NCBI GenBank assembly: GCA_910587675.1
Contig: CAJUMU010000002.1
Coordinates: forward strand, 124,001 to 188,000
DNA from: an uncultured Alistipes sp.
Lineage (GTDB): Bacteria; Bacteroidota; Bacteroidia; Bacteroidales; Rikenellaceae
DNA length: 64,000 nt
Direction of reading: 5' to 3'
The notes below the pieces were generated by a model. The model saw nothing but the letters and a program-made list of their open reading frames with translations. It searched no databases and was not told the DNA's origin. Made by a program: the position numbers and the translations under genes. How positions within the stretch are numbered: the stretch's first letter is position 1; each line of letters begins with the position of its first letter. Below, one piece after another: positions 52,707-62,768 of the stretch.

Positions 52707-55700
52707 ATGAAACTGAACCTACACAATTCCCCCCCCCTCTCCGTAAGGCGGCGCAACGCGCTTTGTGGCTGGTCTTTATGGTCGGGGTCGGCTGTCTCTC
52801 GGCTTTTGCTCAGCCCAAGACGGTCAGCGGTGTCGTAAAGGACGCCGAAGGATCTCCGGTGATAGGCGCCAACGTGGTCGAAAAGGGTACGACCAACGGC
52901 GTGTTCACCGATGTAAGCGGACGTTACAGTCTCGCGTTGCAAAGTAAAAATCCCGTTTTGCAGATCTCTTACGTGGGCTACATCGCTCAGGAGATCTCGG
53001 TAGGCGCCAAGACCACCGTCGACGTCGTTCTGGAGGAGGACAAGGCGCAACTCGAAGAGGTGGTCGTGATCGGTTACGGCACGGCCAAGAAAAAGGACCT
53101 GACGGGCGCCATCTCGACTGTCAACACCGAGAAGATGACCGCCGAAGCTCCCCGCTCGGTTTCCGATCTGCTGCGTTCGGCCGCTGCGGGCCTTCAGGTC
53201 AGCATGTCGACCGACGCCGAGGCTGCGGGCAGCTACTCGATCCGTGGCACCACCACTCTGTCGGCGGGATCGTCGCCACTCATAGTGTTGGACGGCGTGA
53301 TCTACAACGGATCGATCACCGACATCAACCCTCAGGACGTGGCCAGCGTCGACGTGCTCAAAGACGCCTCATCGGCCGCCATCTATGGCGCCAAGTCGGC
53401 TAACGGCGTTATCTGTATCAACACCAAAAAGGGTACGGGCGGTCGCCCCACCATCTCGTTCAACGCCAACATCGGTTTCGTGAATCGCGCGCGTCCCGTC
53501 GACGTGCTCGACGGCGCGGGCTTCGTCAAGTTCCGTCAGGATTACGAGGAGGGACAGCTCACCAACGAGGAGCGTCTGCGCGTTCCCGAGAAGTTCCGCG
53601 ACCCGCGCAATTTGCAGGGTGTCGACCGGCTCACGTGGTACAATTACGACCAAGCCACACCCGTGACCTCGCTCCCCGACGAAGAGACCCTCATGCGCAC
53701 TTGGCTGAGCCGTCTGGAGTTCAAGACCATCGAGCAGGACAACTATCTGGCGGGTCTGGAGACGGATTGGGACGACATAGTATACCAGACGGGTCTTCAG
53801 CAGGACTATACGGCCAGCATCGCCAACCGCAACGAAAACACGTCGTATTACTGGTCGGTGGGTTACGCCGATCGCGAGGGCGTGATCGTGGGCAACCGCT
53901 ACACCAACCTGCGTACGCGACTCAATCTGGAGTCGAAAGTGTCGAAGTGGATGACCGTCGGCATGAACGCGTCGTTCGCCGAGCGTAAGGGCGGCTATTT
54001 GCAGGCCGACCACGGGCAGCGCGAGAACAACTCGCCCTACACCCCTTTCACTATGGATCCCGACAGTCCTTACTATCGCTATCCCTCGGGCGACAACAAT
54101 ACGCTCAACCCGTTTTTCGCCAACACCTACATCGACCGTCGTCAGGTGACCCAGACGTTGAATGCCAGCATCTATACCAAGATCCGGCTTCCGTTCGGTA
54201 TCGAGTACCAGATGAACTATACTCCCTATTTCAGGTGGTACGAGTACTACAACCACAACTCGTCGGAGTCGCCCGACTATGCGGGCGTGGGCGGCGAGGC
54301 GACGCGCCAGCACCAGAAGACCTACAACTGGCAGTTGGATAACGTGATTCGCTGGCAGAAGGAGTTCGGCCGACACAACATCAACGTCACCCTGTTGCAG
54401 AATGCCGAGAAGAACCAGTATTGGTCGGACTCTATGACCGCCACCAACTTCTCGCCGATGGATATCCTGGGCTGGCACCGCGTGCAGGCGGGTACCGAAC
54501 AGTCGATCTCGTCGGACGACACGTACGATACGGGCGACGCCCTGATGGCGCGTCTCTACTACTCGTTCCGCGACACCTACATGCTCACGGCATCGGTGCG
54601 CCGCGACGGTTATTCGGCTTTCGGAGGCGGCAATCCCCGCGCGACGTTCCCCGCGGTGGCTTTGGGCTGGGTATTCACCAACGAGAAGTTCATGGAGAAG
54701 GCTTCGTCGTGGCTCAATTACGGTAAGTTGCGCGTGTCGTGGGGCCAGAACGGTAACCGCGACATCGGCCGCTACGCCGCTCTGTCGACCCTCACGTCGT
54801 CGCTGCACCCCTATATAGATTCGACCACGGGCGGCATCTACACCACCTCGCAGATATGGGTGGACCGTCTGGCGAACAAGAATCTGTCGTGGGAGACCAC
54901 CGAGTCGTGGAACTTCGGTTTGGACTTCGGTCTGTTCGACAATGTACTGCGCGGTTCGGCCGAGTTCTATCTGGCCAAGACCAAGGATATGTTGGTTTCG
55001 CGCTCGATCCCTTCGATCACGGGCTTCGACAGCGTTTACGACAACCTCGGCCAGCTCAACAACCACGGTTTCGAGCTTACGCTCAACGCCACTCCCGTCC
55101 GTAACCGCGTCTTCTCGTGGGACTCTACCGTTACGTTCTCGCTCAACCGCCGCAAGATCGTGCACCTTTACGGCAACTATGTCGATGTGCTCGACGACGA
55201 GGGCAATGTCATCGGACGCCGCGAGGAGGACGACGTGAAGAACGGCTGGTACATAGGTCACGACACCAACCAGATCTACGGCTACAAGCGTTTGGGCGTT
55301 TGGCAGATGGACGAAGAGGAGGAGGCCGCGCGCTATGGTCTGAAGCCCGGCGACTTCAAGTATCTCGACGTGGACAACAACGGCGTGCTGAATACCGACG
55401 ACAAGGTTTGGCAGGGCTACACCACCCCGCGCTACCGCGCGTCGTGGCGCAACGAGTTCAACTTCAAGAACGGCATTTCGCTCTCGTTCCTGCTTTACGG
55501 CAACTTCGGCCAGTGGGGTACGCTCAACCGCGCTGCCAATGCCATCAGCCAGCCCGACCGCCACACCACCATCGACATCGACCGCTGGACGGTGGACAAT
55601 CCCACCAACGACTACGCCCGTATCGGCTCTACGAACAAGGGCAACAATTACGTGAAGAAAGATTTCGTCCGCATGGAGAGCATCGCGCTGTCGTACCGTC

Positions 55701-55858
55701 TGCCCAAGAAGTGGTTGAGCAAGGTATGGATACAGAACGCCACCATTTCGTTCACCGTCCGCAACGCATTCGTAATGACGGGTTGGTATCTGGGCGATCC
55801 AGAGCAGGGCGACCTCACTCCGCGCACGTGGAACATCAATCTCAACTTTACAATGTAA
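52707..55858 (+). CDS. Phase-variable SusC-family TonB-dependent transporter (pair 2), signal-peptide region out of frame
   Basis: The ATG at 52707 begins MKLNLHNSPP and enters a C9 tract (52729-52737) after which the frame is wrong and stops at about residue 54. One more C (C10) joins it to the long frame: MKLNLHNSPPPLRKAAQRAL and then a hydrophobic stretch ending SAFAQ, a proper signal peptide, for a 1050-residue protein. The rest is a complete SusC: regulatory-like domain (about 45-125), EEVVVIGYGTAKKKDLTGAI, plug VDVLKDASSAAIYGAKSANGVI and barrel ending in NLNFTM. As read it cannot be exported normally. Starts inside the long frame (TTG 52763, ATG 52778) would give too short a signal peptide. 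Confidence 0.88.
52729..52737 (+). repeat. Homopolymeric C9 tract in susC 2 signal-peptide region
   Basis: Nine consecutive Cs, eight codons into the reading frame from ATG 52707. Nine Cs put the transporter out of frame; ten (or seven) would restore it. Confidence 0.85.
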
Positions 55859-55877
55859 TCCCCCAAAAGAGTGAATT

Positions 55878-57845
55878 ATGAGAAAATCGATCAAACATAT
55901 GATCCCCGCCGCGGCCGCCGCGCTGCTGCTGGGTTCGTGCGACAAGAGCTGGCTCGACCCTAAGCCGCTCTCGTTCTTCGCACCCGAAAACACATATATA
56001 AATTCGGAAGGACTGGAGGCCGCGCTCGTGGCCGCCGAGCGTAACATGCGTCACGAGTATTTCGACGACGGCGCTCCCATCCTTACCGAGATGTTCACCT
56101 CGGACATAGCCGTGAACGGCAAGACCGACGCGTCGTCGTCGATGTGCGACTTCATCACGCAGATGACTCCCACGGGTTTGGGCGACAGCGTCGACAACAA
56201 CCGCATGAGCTGGTATTGGACAGAGATGTTCAAGGGCGTCAAGTATGCCAACACGGCTCTCGACCGCCGTGCCAACGCCACCTTCGAGAGCGAAGCCGAG
56301 GAGAACGAGGTGATAGGCAAGTGCTATTTCCACCGCGCCTATCGCTACTACAAGATGATCCACCAGTTCGGCGACGTGCCTTGGATCGACCACGAGCTGC
56401 GTACCCCCGAGGACAACTTCACCTCGTACGACCGTTTCTCGATCGCCGAGCAGTGCTATTACGACATGGAGTTCGCATATCGGTGGGTTACCGACGACAA
56501 CGACAAGGGTGCCATCTCGAAAGGTGCTTGCGGTTTGTTGCTCATGAAGTTCTGTATGGTCACGGGCCGTTACGACCGCGCCATCGAGGTGGGTCGCGAA
56601 GTCGTGGCCGCTCACCCGATGGTGAAGACCATTCAGTTCGACAAAACGTCGGGCAACCTCATGCTCGACCTGCACTCGCGCGCCGCTAAAATGAGCGTGG
56701 CCAATACCGAGACGCTGCACGTGGTGGTTTCGACCGAGGATACCAAGGATCAGGGCTCGGCGCGTATCAAGACCATGCGTAACGGCACTCCCTACTGGGC
56801 CAACGGCTCGATCAAGACCCCTAAGGGTGCGACGGGTTGCACCATCGACCTCCAGAGCGCGGGCAACGGCAAGGGCGGACATCTCGACAACGACTTCAAC
56901 GTCGGCCGAGGCATCGCCACCATGCGCCCCTCGGCATATTACCAGTACGAGATCTGGGGCGAGAAGGAGAAGAACGACATGCGCGGTCCCATGTACGGCA
57001 TCGACCCCGAGAATCCCGACGACGTGTCGGCCAAGTCGTGGCGCGAGATGGAGGACTTGTACTACAACAACCTCTCGCTCAAGTCGAAGAACGACGAGTA
57101 TTACGGAAGGCATCTGATCCGTCCGAACAACATGTCGGTCGCCGACTCCACCCGCTGCTGGTTCCGCTGGCCGCACTACATATTGTACGTGCCCGACGAG
57201 ACGCAGGCTTCCGACTGGCAGGGCGGCTACACTCCGTGGTACGTCTATCGTTCGGCCGAGGCCTACCTCATCATGGCCGAAGCCTACTATTGGAAGGGCG
57301 AAAACGCCAACTGCGTCGCCATGCTGAACGAGGTGCGCCGTCGTGCGGGCGCCGAGGATCTCACCGCCGACGAGGCGGGTATCTCGGCCGTGCTGGCGGA
57401 GCGCGCCCGCGAGCTGTATTACTGCGAACCGCGTCACGTCGAGCTGGTGCGCATAAGCTACATGTACGCCCGCTCGGGCAAGGTCTGCGAGTGGAACGGC
57501 CGCACCTATTCGATGAAGAACTTCTCGGGTCCCGAGGGTACGGGCACGGCCAACCCCTGCACCGAACTCGGATACAACTTCTACTTCGACTGGGTGGTCG
57601 CCCACAACGACTTCTACTACAAGGGTAACGGCACCAACACCTCGTACAGCGACACGGGGTACGTGCAGTACGCCAAAGGCATCTACCGCATAGCGGTGCA
57701 TAACGTGCTGTGGCCCGTTCCCGAGAACGCCATCGTGGATAACAAGGGCGATCTGAACCAGAACGAGGGTTACGTGAAGGTGGCTTCGCATCCCTACAAC
57801 GTGACGCCGCTCACGCTGGAGATCGACAAGCACGGCTACAATTGA
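55878..57845 (+). CDS. SusD/RagB-family outer membrane lipoprotein (pair 2)
   Basis: A 655-residue surface lipoprotein, 19 bases after susC 2 and its lid partner. The lipobox Cys is Cys21 (LLLGSC). It has the SusD helical repeats (YHRAYRYYKMIHQFGDVPW-like segment near 160) and the C-terminal RAEAYLIMAEAYYWKGENANCVAMLNEVRRRAGAEDL region near 461, cited by position. It remains in frame whatever the state of the C tract, although polar effects of a truncated upstream gene are possible. Confidence 0.93.
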   Translation: MRKSIKHMIPAAAAALLLGSCDKSWLDPKPLSFFAPENTYINSEGLEAALVAAERNMRHEYFDDGAPILTEMFTSDIAVNGKTDASSSMCDFITQMTPTGLGDSVDNNRMSWYWTEMFKGVKYANTALDRRANATFESEAEENEVIGKCYFHRAYRYYKMIHQFGDVPWIDHELRTPEDNFTSYDRFSIAEQCYYDMEFAYRWVTDDNDKGAISKGACGLLLMKFCMVTGRYDRAIEVGREVVAAHPMVKTIQFDKTSGNLMLDLHSRAAKMSVANTETLHVVVSTEDTKDQGSARIKTMRNGTPYWANGSIKTPKGATGCTIDLQSAGNGKGGHLDNDFNVGRGIATMRPSAYYQYEIWGEKEKNDMRGPMYGIDPENPDDVSAKSWREMEDLYYNNLSLKSKNDEYYGRHLIRPNNMSVADSTRCWFRWPHYILYVPDETQASDWQGGYTPWYVYRSAEAYLIMAEAYYWKGENANCVAMLNEVRRRAGAEDLTADEAGISAVLAERARELYYCEPRHVELVRISYMYARSGKVCEWNGRTYSMKNFSGPEGTGTANPCTELGYNFYFDWVVAHNDFYYKGNGTNTSYSDTGYVQYAKGIYRIAVHNVLWPVPENAIVDNKGDLNQNEGYVKVASHPYNVTPLTLEIDKHGYN

Positions 57846-57872
57846 TTATCATACGGCCTTAATCGATTCCGT

Positions 57873-57890
57873 CGGGCGAACGTTCGCCCG
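57873..57890. other. Perfect 18-bp palindrome upstream of the tyrosine recombinase
   Basis: CGGGCGAACGTTCGCCCG is a perfect palindrome. It could be an operator or a recombinase core site, or a hairpin in the susD 2 transcript. I did not find a second copy in the window. Confidence 0.4.
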
Positions 57891-57901
57891 CATTCGGCCG
57901 A

Positions 57902-57931
57902 GGGCTGTCCCGCAACGGGGCGGCCCTTTTT
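57902..57931 (+). terminator. Terminator of SusC/D pair 2
   Basis: GGGCTGTCCC (57902-57911) pairs with GGGGCGGCCC (57917-57926) with two G-T pairs, loop GCAAC, followed by five Ts. Confidence 0.85.
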
Positions 57932-58021
57932 GGTGTGGCGCTGTTTTCCGCCTCGGAGATGGATTATTCCGAAATAGGATTAAATTGTATATAATTGCCT
58001 GAATTTATAACTATTGGATTT

Positions 58022-59266
58022 ATGGTATCTGTTAAGGTAAAACTGCGTCGTTCGAGCGTCGCGGGAAAAGCTGGCGTTGTCTATTTTCAAATCATTCACC
58101 GACGCGAGACGCGGCGCGTCTCCACCGACATTCGTCTGCTCCCGTCGCAATGGGACGCCGTCCGACAACGCGTCGTCGCGGGCCGCGGCGTCGACGCGTG
58201 CCGTTTGCAGCGTTCGATCGACGGCGAAAAGGATCTGTTGCACCGCGTCGTGGCCGAGCTGGAGTCGGCGGGCGGCGTGTTCGTGGCGGACGATGTGGTG
58301 GAGCGGTTCCGCGATCCCGAGCTGCGGATCTCCTTTCTCCAATTCATGCGCGGCCGCATAGCGCAATTGACGTCGACGGGAAATCTGGGCACGGCCCGCA
58401 ACTACCGCTATGCTTCGGAGAGCTTCGCATCCTATTTGGACGGCGTCGATCTGCCGCTGCGCGCATTTACCGACGAGATCGTGGAGGGGTATAACCTGTA
58501 TCTGCTCCGTCGGGGCGTGGTGCGCAACACGGTATCGTTCTATATGCGCATCTTGCGGGCCGTGTACAACATGGCGGTCCGCAGGCGGCTGGTCGAGCAG
58601 ACCTTTCCCTTTCGTAATGTCTACACGGGCGTCGACCGTACCCGCAAACGCGCCGTCGACGAGTCGGTGATATCGCGCCTCATGCGCCTCGACACGGGCC
58701 GTTCGAAGTCGTTGGAGATAGCGCGCGATCTGTTCATGTTCAGCTTCTATGCCCGCGGCATGGCGTTCGTCGACATGGCCTATCTTCGCAAGAGCGATAT
58801 CCGCGACGGGATTATAAGTTACGAGCGGCGCAAGACGGGACAACGGCTCTCCGTCCGCTTGGAACCTTGCATGAAATCCGTCGTGGACCGATATGCCGAC
58901 CGTGCGCGCGATACTCCCTATGTCTTTCCGATATTGCGGAGCGCGGTGCCCGAGGCGGCCTATCGTCAATACTCCGTCGCGCTCAACTATTACAATCGCC
59001 GTCTGAAGGTGTTGTCCGACATGCTCGGCCTCGAAGCGGGCCTCTCCTCCTATACCTCGCGCCACAGTTGGGCCTCGGTGGCGAGGAATCACCACGTTCC
59101 CGTGTCGATAATCAGCGCGGGGATGGGCCACGCCTCCGAGCAGACGACGTTGATATATCTCGCCTCGCTGGAAAACTCGGTGATCGACGACGCCAACCGA
59201 CGCGTGATAGCCTTGTTGAGCGGTGCGCCGTCGAGGTCGCGGTGCGCCGTGCCGTCGGGGCTTTAG
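58022..59266 (+). CDS. Tyrosine recombinase, invertase/integrase type, intact
   Basis: A 414-residue Bacteroidetes tyrosine recombinase with three domains: arm-binding (about 1-75), core-binding (about 100-195) and catalytic (about 215-400). Active-site residues are complete for the group: Arg245 in YARGMAF, Lys271 in RRKTGQ, Arg347 in TSRHSW, His370 in GMGHAS and nucleophile Tyr379 in TLIYLAS. The second-box His is Tyr344, common in this clade. The start at ATG 58022 is preferred to a TTG at 57995. It lies between a SusC/D pair and a convergent fimbrial-type operon, a setting typical of surface-gene invertases; no flanking mobile-element genes are present. Confidence 0.9.
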   Translation: MVSVKVKLRRSSVAGKAGVVYFQIIHRRETRRVSTDIRLLPSQWDAVRQRVVAGRGVDACRLQRSIDGEKDLLHRVVAELESAGGVFVADDVVERFRDPELRISFLQFMRGRIAQLTSTGNLGTARNYRYASESFASYLDGVDLPLRAFTDEIVEGYNLYLLRRGVVRNTVSFYMRILRAVYNMAVRRRLVEQTFPFRNVYTGVDRTRKRAVDESVISRLMRLDTGRSKSLEIARDLFMFSFYARGMAFVDMAYLRKSDIRDGIISYERRKTGQRLSVRLEPCMKSVVDRYADRARDTPYVFPILRSAVPEAAYRQYSVALNYYNRRLKVLSDMLGLEAGLSSYTSRHSWASVARNHHVPVSIISAGMGHASEQTTLIYLASLENSVIDDANRRVIALLSGAPSRSRCAVPSGL

Positions 59267-59285
59267 AGCGGGAGCGCGCATACGG

Positions 59286-59320
59286 AACCGCCCCTGCGAG
59301 GTCGTCTCGCAGGGGCGGTT
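59286..59320. terminator. Bidirectional terminator between recombinase and fimbrial genes
   Basis: A perfect 15-bp stem (59286-59300 with 59306-59320, loop GTCGT) lies between the two convergent genes. It has AA and TT ends on both strands but only short T-runs. Confidence 0.75.
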
Positions 59321-59340
59321 TCGGTTCGGGGTTCGAACGG

Positions 59341-62300
59341 TTAGTTGTTCATCTTGTCGCGCACGCAACGTACGCGATACCGTGGCACGTCCTTGTCGTT
59401 GATCGTTCCTCGGTTAGGGTAGAATACGAAGAAACGTCTCGTCAGGGTGGTGCCGTTTCCGTTTTTATAGGCGTCGAAATGCTCTTGCGTGCAAGAGAGC
59501 CAACCGTCTTCGTTGTCGGTGCCCGTCAAAATGCCTTCGCGGCGCATCATTACGAGCTCTTTCTGGTTGGGTACTCTCCACGAGCCGCGGTCGCTGCCAT
59601 CGGTTTCCTGAGAATATCCTCCGCAAATGTAGTTGTTGTCGCAGGCTGCTTTCCATCTGTCGGTCGTGTAGCTGCTCTTATTCAATACATCGCCGGTGAA
59701 TGTCAAGGTGCCGCCTTGCAACGCGGTGTTTGTCGCGCTGCAATTGTTTCGCGCTACCTCGAACTGCGCGGCAGGCTGGTTGGTCGCCGACTGCACGTCG
59801 TGGGAAAGCAGATGGTTGGATTGCGGAGCGCGTTTGCAGGCATCCTCGTAATATGACAACGAGAATACGCGATTATTCGTATCGTATTCGTACGCGGGCG
59901 TTACGGGGTCGTTGTCGATTACTCGTCCCATGTTCACTCCGAGATTGCGCACGCATCTTATCTGCCATGCGCCCATGTCCCAATCGCCTTGCAGCCAGTC
60001 GGACGACGATGTTCCCTCTTCTGCCCACATGACCTTTCGGTCGCTCGACGCGAAATGATGTCGGGTGTTGTTGTCCGAATCGATCGTGTTGTATGTCCCG
60101 CCGTGTTTGAATCCGTAATAGGGCGTTTCGTCGAAGTTCATCAAACGTTGCGATTGCGGTATCACGGCGCGTCCGAGAATGATGCGGACATATTTACCCG
60201 TCGTCGGGACATACCATTTCATCTCGTCGGCGTCGATTACTCCGTTGCCGTTTTCGTCGCGGTTGCGCGACATGCAGGCTGTTATCACCTCGTAATTCGA
60301 TCCGTCGGGATCGGGATTGTAGGCTCTTCTGGAATCGGCTCCCCGAAGGGCCGTCGTTATTTCGGCGGGCATGAATATCGGCGCCGTCTTGGTTCCCGAA
60401 GGCTCTTTCAGCTGGGGCGAATCGATCGCTTGGCGGCTGAACGGAATCAGGCAAGTGCGCGTCTCTCCGTTTATGGTTACGCTTTTGGTCTCGGCCATTT
60501 CGCTCCACTCTCGGTCGGATTGCGTGGCGTTGATTTTGCCGTTGGTGAGGTAGTGCCACACGTTCCAACGTCCGTTGTCGGCGTTCGGAGCGCTCAACGC
60601 ATTCCACGCCGTTTGCGACCATGCGAGATTCAAACCGAAGTTCTCGGTTTCGCGTTCGATTCCGAGCGCCGTTTTGTTTGGCGTATTGGTTGCGGCCGAA
60701 TAATACGTCAATATCGAGTTTTGCGAAATCATGTATTTCGAATTCATATACATGCTTTCGCGGTCGTCCGATATTTTGCGGTTGTTGCAGGCGATCCACA
60801 CCGTGCGCGGCGCCTGATTGACATAGGCGTGCCAACTGCCCTCGACCTTGCCTCTGACGGGATCTTCTATGTAGGTCGAGTTGCCTTTCGCATCCTTGTG
60901 ATAGACATATTCGTCGATGAATACGGTGTACCACAACTGCTCCTCGCTGTCGACGTCCGTCACGGCCGCGCCGCTGCCGTTCACGCCGCGATAGGTTTCG
61001 GGGTGGGCCAGCTGCTCCAAGGTCCAGATGTTCTCTTCGGGCTCATCGGTGTAGTCGCGGTAGCGGCGCAGAAGTCCTTCGGCGGTGGTGGGCTTGAAAC
61101 GCACCCATGTGTAGAACTGGTCTTTGTCCAGATCGTGCCCCTGCTGGGTGCCGCCTTCGCGGTAGTCGTCGGCATAATACGAGTGGGTGACGTTGTCGTA
61201 CGGCGCTTCGATCATCCACTTCAGATTCCGGCGCTCTCTGTTGCTGAGGCTTATGTTGAACACGGCGTAATGCGCATCCAATTCCATGCGGTTCACATCC
61301 TGCACGTCGGTCACGTCGCCTTCGGCCCCGGGCTGCTTCTCGGCGTTGCCGAATGCCTCCACTATAATGCTGTTGAGGCTGTTGACGGTCACGTTGTAGG
61401 TGTATTTCATATTGCGTCGGCAATTGAAATCCTCGGCCTTCTCGGTCGCGTTCCCGCCTTCGATGTATCCAAGATGCACCGTGTAGTCGGCATAGCCCTC
61501 ACGGCGCACGGCGTCGGGCGTATCTTTCGGTACGGGCGTGAATGCGTCGGGATCGTTTTCGGGATCCGCCGCATCGCCGATGGTTTTCCCGACCCAATAC
61601 GTCACTTTCAGTCGGAACGTGACGTATGTGGCGAAGTTCTTGGTGCCGTTCCCTTCGGCGTTGGGTCGTGCCGCCGCGTTCGAGGGACTCAGACTCTTGT
61701 ATATGCCCGTATTCGACCCGTCGGCGTTTTTGTATTCGCGCTCGCGGTCGGCGTATCCCGCCGTCGAGATTCCTACGTAATCGCCGTTCTCCTCTCTGTA
61801 TTCCGTCGCGGTCTGCTTGTTCTCGAACATATAGAAATCGAAAGAGGAGCCGTCGTCGTCCTTTGCGAAATCGTACGACCTGTTCGACGCGCCGTGATTG
61901 GTGGCGTAATTTTCGCGATCGCCGAAATAGGTCGACACGTCGGCGGAGTTCCTGCCGCGCTCCTGCAAATAGGCTATGATCGGGTTGCTGCGCACCTGCC
62001 AGCTCACGGGTTCTATCTCGATGTTCGGTCCCGCGGCGATGTTGAACCTTATGTAGGATATCATGCGGCGCAGGTGGATGTATCCTTGCAGTTTGGCATC
62101 CCCCGCGGGGATATCGCAAGGCGCGGGATTGCCTTCGGCGTCGTGCCACGATGCGGGATCGACGATGTCGGCGAGGTATGAGCCGCTCATCGCCAGATTG
62201 TTGCTGCCCGAGAAATCGACGTTCGACGGATCGGTAAGCATAAGCGATATGCTCTTGTATTTCTCCCATGTGTCGGCTTTCGCGAGCAGGGCGCTCAACT

Positions 62301-62748
62301 CGCCGCCTCGGGTGTCGGGGAGGCCCGCCGCCGTTTGCAGCTCCTTGTTGTCGGTGATGCCGTAATTGTCCTCGACATTCGCCACGGCCACGATGTAGCT
62401 TTTGCCCGATTTGGTGTCGATGTCGCTCAACGTGGCCGTGCCGTGGTCGTCGGGTCCTTTATCGACGGCGAACGTTCGGTTGAAAGTGCACTCTCCTGTG
62501 TCGACATTGTATATGCCCACCCACAAACTGTTGATTTTCTTGGCGTACTCGTCGTTTATGGCCGCGCGCGAGGCTTGGCCCATGTCGTTCAGATTCACCG
62601 CGAGGGTCAGCGTCGAGGGCAGCCCCTCGCGCATGTCGACGTACGGAGCGTCGATATCGTCCGTTCGGCACGATACGGCGGCTATGCCGATGGCCGATGC
62701 CAGCAACGCGGCGATAGTCTTTTCGTATATGTATGCTATTCGTCTCAT
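59341..62748 (-). CDS. Large fimbrial-type lipoprotein (DUF4906-like)
   Basis: A 1135-residue exported lipoprotein (lipobox Cys27, IAAVSC). The N-terminal part has the Mfa/FimA-like style (VDMREGLPSTLTLAVNLND, then SRAAINDEYAKKINSLWVGIYN). The C-terminal 300 residues have a different fold, ending in SWRVPNQKELVMMRREGIL and CVRDK. This is the layout of DUF4906-containing minor fimbrial subunits in Bacteroidales, which sit at the tip or base of fimbriae. The family is assigned by recall, not by a search. It lies 20 bases after the next upstream gene in the same minus-strand unit. Confidence 0.7.
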   Translation of the reverse strand: MRRIAYIYEKTIAALLASAIGIAAVSCRTDDIDAPYVDMREGLPSTLTLAVNLNDMGQASRAAINDEYAKKINSLWVGIYNVDTGECTFNRTFAVDKGPDDHGTATLSDIDTKSGKSYIVAVANVEDNYGITDNKELQTAAGLPDTRGGELSALLAKADTWEKYKSISLMLTDPSNVDFSGSNNLAMSGSYLADIVDPASWHDAEGNPAPCDIPAGDAKLQGYIHLRRMISYIRFNIAAGPNIEIEPVSWQVRSNPIIAYLQERGRNSADVSTYFGDRENYATNHGASNRSYDFAKDDDGSSFDFYMFENKQTATEYREENGDYVGISTAGYADREREYKNADGSNTGIYKSLSPSNAAARPNAEGNGTKNFATYVTFRLKVTYWVGKTIGDAADPENDPDAFTPVPKDTPDAVRREGYADYTVHLGYIEGGNATEKAEDFNCRRNMKYTYNVTVNSLNSIIVEAFGNAEKQPGAEGDVTDVQDVNRMELDAHYAVFNISLSNRERRNLKWMIEAPYDNVTHSYYADDYREGGTQQGHDLDKDQFYTWVRFKPTTAEGLLRRYRDYTDEPEENIWTLEQLAHPETYRGVNGSGAAVTDVDSEEQLWYTVFIDEYVYHKDAKGNSTYIEDPVRGKVEGSWHAYVNQAPRTVWIACNNRKISDDRESMYMNSKYMISQNSILTYYSAATNTPNKTALGIERETENFGLNLAWSQTAWNALSAPNADNGRWNVWHYLTNGKINATQSDREWSEMAETKSVTINGETRTCLIPFSRQAIDSPQLKEPSGTKTAPIFMPAEITTALRGADSRRAYNPDPDGSNYEVITACMSRNRDENGNGVIDADEMKWYVPTTGKYVRIILGRAVIPQSQRLMNFDETPYYGFKHGGTYNTIDSDNNTRHHFASSDRKVMWAEEGTSSSDWLQGDWDMGAWQIRCVRNLGVNMGRVIDNDPVTPAYEYDTNNRVFSLSYYEDACKRAPQSNHLLSHDVQSATNQPAAQFEVARNNCSATNTALQGGTLTFTGDVLNKSSYTTDRWKAACDNNYICGGYSQETDGSDRGSWRVPNQKELVMMRREGILTGTDNEDGWLSCTQEHFDAYKNGNGTTLTRRFFVFYPNRGTINDKDVPRYRVRCVRDKMNN

Positions 62749-62768
62749 CTTTCGTCAATAGTTAGTCG

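Noticed and set aside
52763..52780. TTG 52763 or ATG 52778 as true starts of susC 2
   Set aside because: They lack a basic n-region and leave too short a hydrophobic stretch, while ATG 52707 with one extra C gives a complete signal peptide.
57995..58021. TTG start of the tyrosine recombinase at 57995
   Set aside because: The ATG at 58022 gives the usual start of this family (VKVKLRR), and the nine extra residues are not conserved-looking.
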